The notes beneath the pieces were generated by a model. That model was given only the letters and a program-made list of their open reading frames with translations. It did not search any database and was not told the DNA's origin. A stretch of 8,681 nt of DNA, taken from positions 1-8,681 of the forward strand of contig JAEUVL010000085.1 of assembly GCA_016786965.1 (NCBI GenBank), in the 5' to 3' direction. A program made the translations under genes and the position numbers. Shown here piece by piece: positions 1 to 5,219 of this stretch (the stretch's first letter is position 1; the number at the start of each line of letters is the position of its first letter). This DNA comes from Chitinophagaceae bacterium. GTDB taxonomy: Bacteria; Bacteroidota; Bacteroidia; Chitinophagales; Chitinophagaceae.

Positions 1-40
1 ATATTTTTTTTTCTCATAGCACACAGGAAGGAAAGTTAGG

Positions 41-1144
41 TTAAATTCTTAAGGCAAAAAGTTCAATGCCTTGTCCTTTACCTTTCAGGTCAACTATACC
101 AAGGTTCTCACTCTGCCAGTTTTCCATGCCGAGCAAATCAATCATTTCTTTGGAGACGACAAACTTCTGATTCAATTCTGTGCAGGCACTTCTGATGCGG
201 GACGCAGTATTGATGGTATCGCCGCTCATGACGAGGTCTTTTTTGGTAATACCTACCTGGCCTACAGTTACATTGCCAGCATGTATGCCCACTTTATATT
301 CTGGAGTAATGTCGTATCCCCTTCTGAACACATCTGCGTTCTTATTCAATATCTTTCTTGCTTCAATGATGGAGTACATACATTTTCGGGCATTGGCCGG
401 GGTAGCCGGCCACCAGGCCACTATTTCATCTCCTACATATTGATATACACGGCCATCATATTCCGCAATACCTGCTGCCATACAATAGATCACATCCCGT
501 ATGAATTTAAAGTATTCTTTATGTCCCAGCTTTTCGGCTATTGGTGTTGAATTCTTCAGATCAATAAACATGATGATACGATTCTCTTCTTTGGGTTGCA
601 GATATTTGCCCACAATAATATTGAAGAATACACCTTGTGAATATTTGTTATTAATCTCTAAAGCCAATTGCGTAAGAATAAAAAGCAACACCCATTCCGG
701 CATTTTCTCCAGTAACCATTTTCTGCGGAATGTATTTTCAATAAACTTTGTAAAAGCATCAGATAGCGGCTGCTGCTCAATCAGCAGACTATACGTAAAA
801 TAGATAAAGAAATTCATTACGATGGCCACTGTGACAAGAAGAAGGGTTTTGATCAACAGGTTTAACCAGGGGGAAGTGTAGCGCAAAAAATTACGCAATA
901 CAGATATAAGAAAATATCCGATGATAAGGCTGAAAATGAAAACATTCAATTCTCTCAGTAAAATAGTTTTGGCAGCTCCTGCATTGGTGCTTTCGTACTT
1001 TGGTGTGTACGTTTCTGTTGCAAACCGTATGATGAAAATAAGGAAGTCAATAATGGTCCAGGATATGGCAATGACCAATATGAGTTTCACTTCATTTTTC
1101 TTGACTGCGGAGCGGCGGGGTAATACTATATTGGAAACAGACAT
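41..1144 (-). CDS. Membrane-anchored class III adenylate/guanylate cyclase
   Basis: Probably makes a cyclic nucleotide (cAMP or cGMP) from the triphosphate on the cytoplasmic side of the inner membrane. The N-terminal half shows four likely membrane helices (about residues 20-41, 66-83, 95-121 and 149-164). The C-terminal half (about 188-367) is a class III cyclase domain: first metal Asp in FIDLKNST (D195), second in YVGDE (D239), GIHAG at 286-290, and the transition-state pair N312 and R316 in INTASRI. The two positions that normally select the base are unusual, Q235 where adenylate cyclases have Lys and V305 where they have Asp, so the substrate cannot be read from the sequence and low activity is possible. 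There is no HAMP, PAS or GAF domain, so the membrane part is the only candidate sensor. The gene starts 70 bp after the stop of the upstream 1218-residue gene on the same strand, with no hairpin between, so it may be its operon partner. Family assignment is firm; nucleotide specificity is open. Confidence 0.9.
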   Translation of the reverse strand: MSVSNIVLPRRSAVKKNEVKLILVIAISWTIIDFLIFIIRFATETYTPKYESTNAGAAKTILLRELNVFIFSLIIGYFLISVLRNFLRYTSPWLNLLIKTLLLVTVAIVMNFFIYFTYSLLIEQQPLSDAFTKFIENTFRRKWLLEKMPEWVLLFILTQLALEINNKYSQGVFFNIIVGKYLQPKEENRIIMFIDLKNSTPIAEKLGHKEYFKFIRDVIYCMAAGIAEYDGRVYQYVGDEIVAWWPATPANARKCMYSIIEARKILNKNADVFRRGYDITPEYKVGIHAGNVTVGQVGITKKDLVMSGDTINTASRIRSACTELNQKFVVSKEMIDLLGMENWQSENLGIVDLKGKGQGIELFALRI

Positions 1145-1214
1145 GCTTCTTTTTGAAATAAATACAAGATAACCTTTAAACTGCGTAATGTGGTTCTTTT
1201 ACACAGAAGCCGTA

Positions 1215-4200
1215 TTAATAAGTAAGATTGATCTTTGTACCGATAGTAATGTTATAGATTCTTTCTTTTTCAAAAAAGCCGGCACTGGCTGTAATGGAAA
1301 AAAGATTCAACGGATTGTAATAGAAGCCAAATCCATAAGCTCCATGCCAGCTTCCCCCATTGTCTGAGGAGTGCCACACCCGACCGGCATTATAGAAAGT
1401 GGTGATACCGATAGGGCCTGGTAACATATATGAGTTGACATCCAGTAATTTGATTTTCATTTCTATACCGGTATAAAGCATGGATGTACCGGCATACCGG
1501 TTCTTTCTGAATCCTGCCAGGTTATTATTTGCACCGAAGTTCATGGCCTGGAAAAACTCATAATTTTTATTAAAGAGGCGTCCGCCACCAAACTTCAGCA
1601 CAGCCACTACCCTGGCAGGGTCGCTGAGGCTGGCATACAAGACCATATCAGAGGTAAAGGTGGCGTAGCTTTTTGTGCCTTTACCCATTCCTGCAGCAGC
1701 AGTAAACTGGTTATTCCAAAGCATACCGCGGGTAGGAAATACTTCATTATTACGGTTGTCCAGTCGCATTACGGCTTTACCTCCAAAGTAAGATTTGTTG
1801 GAAAAAATGCGGGCAGAATCGAGCCCCAACTGCGATGGTCTGCCAAGAACATTAGAAGCATTATCAGCGTAACGGTTCTGGTAATTAAAAAAGTAAGGTC
1901 CCACCATGAAATGCAGTTTTTCAAAAAGCCGCTTGCGGATGAGGAGTTCTGCTTCAATGGTCCTATACCTGGTTTGATAATAATTGGCTTCTTTTCCCTC
2001 CTGAGGAACGGTGTTGTTTCCAAGACCAAAAAAGTTCTTCAATGCAGGAGAAGAAAAGTCTGCATTTATCAAAACGTCTATGTTCCTTGTTACATGGTTG
2101 AACTCTCCGCGGTAGCGCATCTGAACAGCTCTATGAGTTGGTGCATACAACAAAGAGAATTGCTGGTCGGTAGCATAAGGCAGGTTTCGGAAGCCATAGG
2201 TTCTGCGGGAAATTCCCCCTCCTATCAAATAGCCATCATCTGAATTATATCCAAATAAAAGCTGCGGCAATTTAGTGGTATTGTAGTTGAACCCTACAAT
2301 GCTTTTATCATTGGCTGGAGCATCAATGGAAAAACGATTTTTTGCACGGCTGCTGTTGAGTATCACATTGCCACCATCTTTCTGGTCATAAAGAATAGCT
2401 TCAGTTTGTCCTTTTATGTTAAAAGTGTCATATCCTTTTCCACCGATAATACGAATCTTGATGCGGGATGCAGCCTTTTCATCTATTTCAAATACATCAT
2501 CATCGTGCAGACCAAACAGCCGAATCTCTTTAGTAACAGCAGGGTCAAACACCCGGCTGTACATGATAAAACTGGTGTCATTTCCTTTTTGGCGGGCATA
2601 TACTTTTACCTGCAGCCCATTCTCGTGATTTGTTACTTTGAAATACTCCTTCATGTTGCTGCCCACGACATTGACTTTTTTTGAAATGAAGCGGTAATAA
2701 GTAAGTGCTTCCGTGGACAAAAGATTCCTTCGGCTCATCATTTTGCGAATGATCTTATCATTATGAAAAGATTTTATTTCCGGAGGCATCTTGCTCATGG
2801 CCCTTGCAATAACGGAATCAGTCAGGCTTTGCTGCACTTCTGTAATTGTTTTCTTCCATTCGTCAGCATTCAGTGCCGTGAGGAAAAAGCGGTCGAAATC
2901 CCTGGCGGTATAACCCAGCCAATTCACTTTTGGAATATCACTCCTCAGACCTTTTAAAAAAGGCAGTGCTCTGCCGCTGACAGCTTTGAGTAAAAAACCA
3001 TCCGAACGAAACAATGCCTGGTCACGGTCTCTTGGTATCGGGTAATAGATTTTACCTTTTCCTGTATCTCTGTTACCCCATTTCCACTGATCAAAGTGGC
3101 GGTCAAAATCACCTAATATGATATCCAGCAACCGGGCCCTTAATACTGCTTCCTGGTCGGGCCGATGGTCGTTTTCCTCCAGCATTTTATTAAAGGCCTT
3201 GGCAGTGGTCTTGGTGTTTGAACCGTCAAAAGAAGGTTCTTTTTCCTCCAGCATGCAAACAGTATTGGCAAAAAGAGGCCTGTAAATACCAAGTGCCGGA
3301 TCATCGGGTACAAAAAATAATTCCGGGTGTGGTACTGAAATGCGAAGTGGCTTTGCCAGTTCCGGTAGAATAAGCGGAGCGTAGGGATGTGAGGCAGAAC
3401 TGAGTTCCGTTACAAGGTCATGTGCCAGGTCACTTCGGTAGATGTCGGGGATCACACTTGCTGTATTCTTAACCATGCTGCGTAATATCCATTCTTTTCC
3501 TTTTTTGTCGGTCATTTGCAGGGTCTTGGTTTGCTTTCCACCGCCCAGGCTAATTATCTTCAAACCGCCCTTTTCCTGGCTGATGTTAAATACCCTCATA
3601 TTCACCGGTGTAGACCATTCATGGCGATAATTCTGTCCCATGAAGAATTTTTTTAAACCTCTAATTGGCGAAAGGTCTTTTCTGGCTGCAATAGTAACCG
3701 TGTCCTGGTATTTGGAAACAAATTTTTCAATAACTGCTGCTGTTGTGGTATCAGCAATTTTCGAAAAATTAAGCATGGGAGAGGTAAAAGCCTTTTGAAA
3801 GCTGGTATCGGTTACCGTATAGAAAGTGACATTTACGTTTTTGTTCTTCGATACTTCCATCACTGAAAAACCAGTGGCGGTGGAATTGAAAAGACTGTTG
3901 CTGCTTTTGGAAGTCCGGTTTTGCTTGCAGCCTCCACCACTTACAATGTAGTCAAACCCGTTCTTTTTTATGTATTGAAGGTTATGATCATGGCCTGATA
4001 CAAATACCACATTGGTAGAAGATGTTTTCACCACATTGGTGATCTCCTGTATCATGTTGGTATAGTTGGGATGCTTGATATCCTGGGGGGTGCCAAATAC
4101 ACTGCGGGCAATGGGGTAGATGGAGCCAAGTACCGGCAGGGGGATGTACAGACTTTTTTTAATGTCAGTAAAAGGGAAAATGTGCTGCTTCAGGGTATAG

Positions 4201-4871
4201 TAACCGCCATGCATGCCATTACTTTCAAAAGGATGGTGGCAGGCGAGTATCACCAGGCGTTTGGAATTACGGGCCAGCAGATCAGCGATCTGAGTTACCA
4301 GTTCATCCTTTGTTTTGGAAGGGCAGTCAGATTCAATTTCTGGTTTATCATACGGGTGCAGCCACCATTGACTGTCGAACATGATCACCGCCACACTGCT
4401 GTCTTTGCCCAATATTACTTCTACAGGGCCCGGGCAGCCATCTTCGGGATAGTATTTTACGTTGGGCTTACCGAGAAAATCAACATACAATTGCTGACGT
4501 ATAATCGCATCGAAACCGCCGCGGCCACCATTTTCCCAGTCATGATTGCCGGGGATCATAAATACTTTGGACGGGGTACCGTCTGCTACGGAAAGCTGAG
4601 AATCAAGTATGGCTCTGGAGGCATTAAAATACTCTTTTAACTGGTCATCCGGCAGTCCATTTTTATACAGGTTATCGCCAAGAAAAAGAACCGTTGTTTT
4701 ATTATCCAGAGTAATATTTTTTCGAACTGCATCCACAACGGGGTGGCGTCCATTGGTAAGCTGGCCGGCATCGCCGATCAGTATTATACGCTGACTGATC
4801 GTGTCTTCCTGTGCAATAATAACCAGGTGTGAAAACAGGCATAATACGGTCAGAACAAAAGTTTTTTTCAT
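1215..4871 (-). CDS. Exported purple-acid-phosphatase / kinase-like / Omp85 barrel fusion protein
   Basis: Predicted outer-membrane protein of 1218 residues. Residues 1-20 form a signal peptide cut before Q21, with no lipobox. Residues 28-350 are a calcineurin-like phosphoesterase with all five metal-site blocks: GDAG (D34), GDNLY (D66, Y69), GNHD (108-111), HH (212-213) and GHDH (293-296). GDxG, GDxxY and the GHDHNLQY string are typical of purple acid phosphatases such as TRAP/ACP5, so phosphate-ester hydrolysis is likely. Residues 405-730 form a second domain with GGGKQTK (443-449), D588/D590-R-H592-x-D-Q595 and PRDRDQA (613-619), which resemble the glycine loop, catalytic loop and metal Asp of atypical kinases; kinase activity is inference. 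Residues 745-830 are beta-rich with GGKGYDTF (810-817), an RTX-like calcium-binding motif. Residues 870-1218 are an Omp85/BamA-type barrel (FPTRG, AGRVW, aromatic C-terminus). Its loop-6 motif reads LAGF instead of the usual (V/I/L)RGF. The start at 4871 gives an ideal signal peptide; an AAGAAGGGG stretch lies only 3 nt before it, too close for a standard ribosome site. Confidence 0.9.
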   Translation of the reverse strand: MKKTFVLTVLCLFSHLVIIAQEDTISQRIILIGDAGQLTNGRHPVVDAVRKNITLDNKTTVLFLGDNLYKNGLPDDQLKEYFNASRAILDSQLSVADGTPSKVFMIPGNHDWENGGRGGFDAIIRQQLYVDFLGKPNVKYYPEDGCPGPVEVILGKDSSVAVIMFDSQWWLHPYDKPEIESDCPSKTKDELVTQIADLLARNSKRLVILACHHPFESNGMHGGYYTLKQHIFPFTDIKKSLYIPLPVLGSIYPIARSVFGTPQDIKHPNYTNMIQEITNVVKTSSTNVVFVSGHDHNLQYIKKNGFDYIVSGGGCKQNRTSKSSNSLFNSTATGFSVMEVSKNKNVNVTFYTVTDTSFQKAFTSPMLNFSKIADTTTAAVIEKFVSKYQDTVTIAARKDLSPIRGLKKFFMGQNYRHEWSTPVNMRVFNISQEKGGLKIISLGGGKQTKTLQMTDKKGKEWILRSMVKNTASVIPDIYRSDLAHDLVTELSSASHPYAPLILPELAKPLRISVPHPELFFVPDDPALGIYRPLFANTVCMLEEKEPSFDGSNTKTTAKAFNKMLEENDHRPDQEAVLRARLLDIILGDFDRHFDQWKWGNRDTGKGKIYYPIPRDRDQALFRSDGFLLKAVSGRALPFLKGLRSDIPKVNWLGYTARDFDRFFLTALNADEWKKTITEVQQSLTDSVIARAMSKMPPEIKSFHNDKIIRKMMSRRNLLSTEALTYYRFISKKVNVVGSNMKEYFKVTNHENGLQVKVYARQKGNDTSFIMYSRVFDPAVTKEIRLFGLHDDDVFEIDEKAASRIKIRIIGGKGYDTFNIKGQTEAILYDQKDGGNVILNSSRAKNRFSIDAPANDKSIVGFNYNTTKLPQLLFGYNSDDGYLIGGGISRRTYGFRNLPYATDQQFSLLYAPTHRAVQMRYRGEFNHVTRNIDVLINADFSSPALKNFFGLGNNTVPQEGKEANYYQTRYRTIEAELLIRKRLFEKLHFMVGPYFFNYQNRYADNASNVLGRPSQLGLDSARIFSNKSYFGGKAVMRLDNRNNEVFPTRGMLWNNQFTAAAGMGKGTKSYATFTSDMVLYASLSDPARVVAVLKFGGGRLFNKNYEFFQAMNFGANNNLAGFRKNRYAGTSMLYTGIEMKIKLLDVNSYMLPGPIGITTFYNAGRVWHSSDNGGSWHGAYGFGFYYNPLNLFSITASAGFFEKERIYNITIGTKINLTY

Positions 4872-5117
4872 GAACCCCTTCTTAAAAAATGCAGTTTAAT
4901 AAATCAAAAACCGTAACCAAAAATGCAGTATGTCATGCCGATGGCTGCAAAAGCATCCCGGTATGCCGGTCTTATAACATAGACTGGCCAAATAAAGTTT
5001 CCAATTTACACAAAAGTTTCTCCCGAATGGCTGACAGGGGCTAAAAATGTGACTTTGTACCCAATATAACAACCATAAATACCCCTTATGCGGTATAGGC
5101 CAGTGCTGTGGCTATCA

Positions 5118-5125
5118 TATCTTTG
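5118..5125 (+). promoter_or_regulatory. Possible Bacteroidota -7 promoter element (TATCTTTG)
   Basis: TATCTTTG matches the Bacteroidota primary sigma -7 consensus TAnnTTTG exactly and lies about 95 nt before the start codon of the 853-residue gene. No clear TTTG -33 element is found at the usual 17-23 nt upstream, so the call rests on the -7 box and its position. If used, transcription would start around 5131-5134, just ahead of the inverted repeat at 5140-5163. Confidence 0.4.
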
Positions 5126-5139
5126 TTTAATTCTATTTT

Positions 5140-5163
5140 GTACGCTTTTTTAAAAAAACGTAC
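5140..5163. repeat. 24-bp near-perfect inverted repeat before the barrel paralogue
   Basis: The two 12-nt arms GTACGCTTTTTT and AAAAAAACGTAC are reverse complements except at one position and abut with no spacer. The repeat ends 56 nt before the start codon at 5220 and begins 14 nt after the TATCTTTG element. It could be an operator for a dimeric regulator or a hairpin in the leader RNA. It is a poor terminator because the GC part is at the base and no U-tract follows. Confidence 0.6.
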
Positions 5164-5219
5164 CTTTTGGGATTAAGACCAACTGCAACCATAACAATTA
5201 ACTGTCTAAACCCTCAACC

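Larger units (their letters stand above)
4872..5219. other. Divergent intergenic region between the two paralogues
   Basis: 348 bp separate the start codons of the two divergently transcribed barrel genes, so both promoters should lie here. On the plus strand I see one TATCTTTG element and a 24-bp inverted repeat, listed separately. On the minus strand no exact TAnnTTTG is present; the closest is TTTATTTG (complement of 4989-4996), one mismatch and about 120 nt before the 1218-residue gene. No credible small ORF, structured RNA or repeat was recognised. Confidence 0.6.

Noticed and set aside
3..12. T-tract at the left edge as a terminator tail
   Set aside because: No GC-rich stem is visible beside it within the window, and on the minus strand, where the cyclase gene ends, it is an A-tract.
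71..550. Plus-strand open frame of 159 codons opposite the cyclase domain
   Set aside because: The opposite strand encodes a complete cyclase core with all metal and transition-state residues; this frame shows no family features.
1464..1475. Perfect 12-bp palindrome TATACCGGTATA
   Set aside because: It lies inside the barrel coding region, where it encodes conserved residues near YTGIE; nothing suggests a regulatory role.
4071..4640. Plus-strand open frame of 189 codons inside the phosphatase domain
   Set aside because: It is antisense to the well-supported 1218-residue gene, lacks recognisable domains and has no promoter or ribosome site of its own.
4809..4871. Lipoprotein signal in the 1218-residue protein (Cys11)
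   Set aside because: The residues before the Cys are TVL, without Gly, Ala or Ser at -1, and the hydrophobic core continues past the Cys to a standard signal peptidase I site.
4958..4970. 13-mer CCGGTATGCCGGT shared with the complement of 1488-1500
   Set aside because: About one such 13-mer match is expected by chance in a window of this size, and the copy at 1488-1500 lies in conserved barrel codons.
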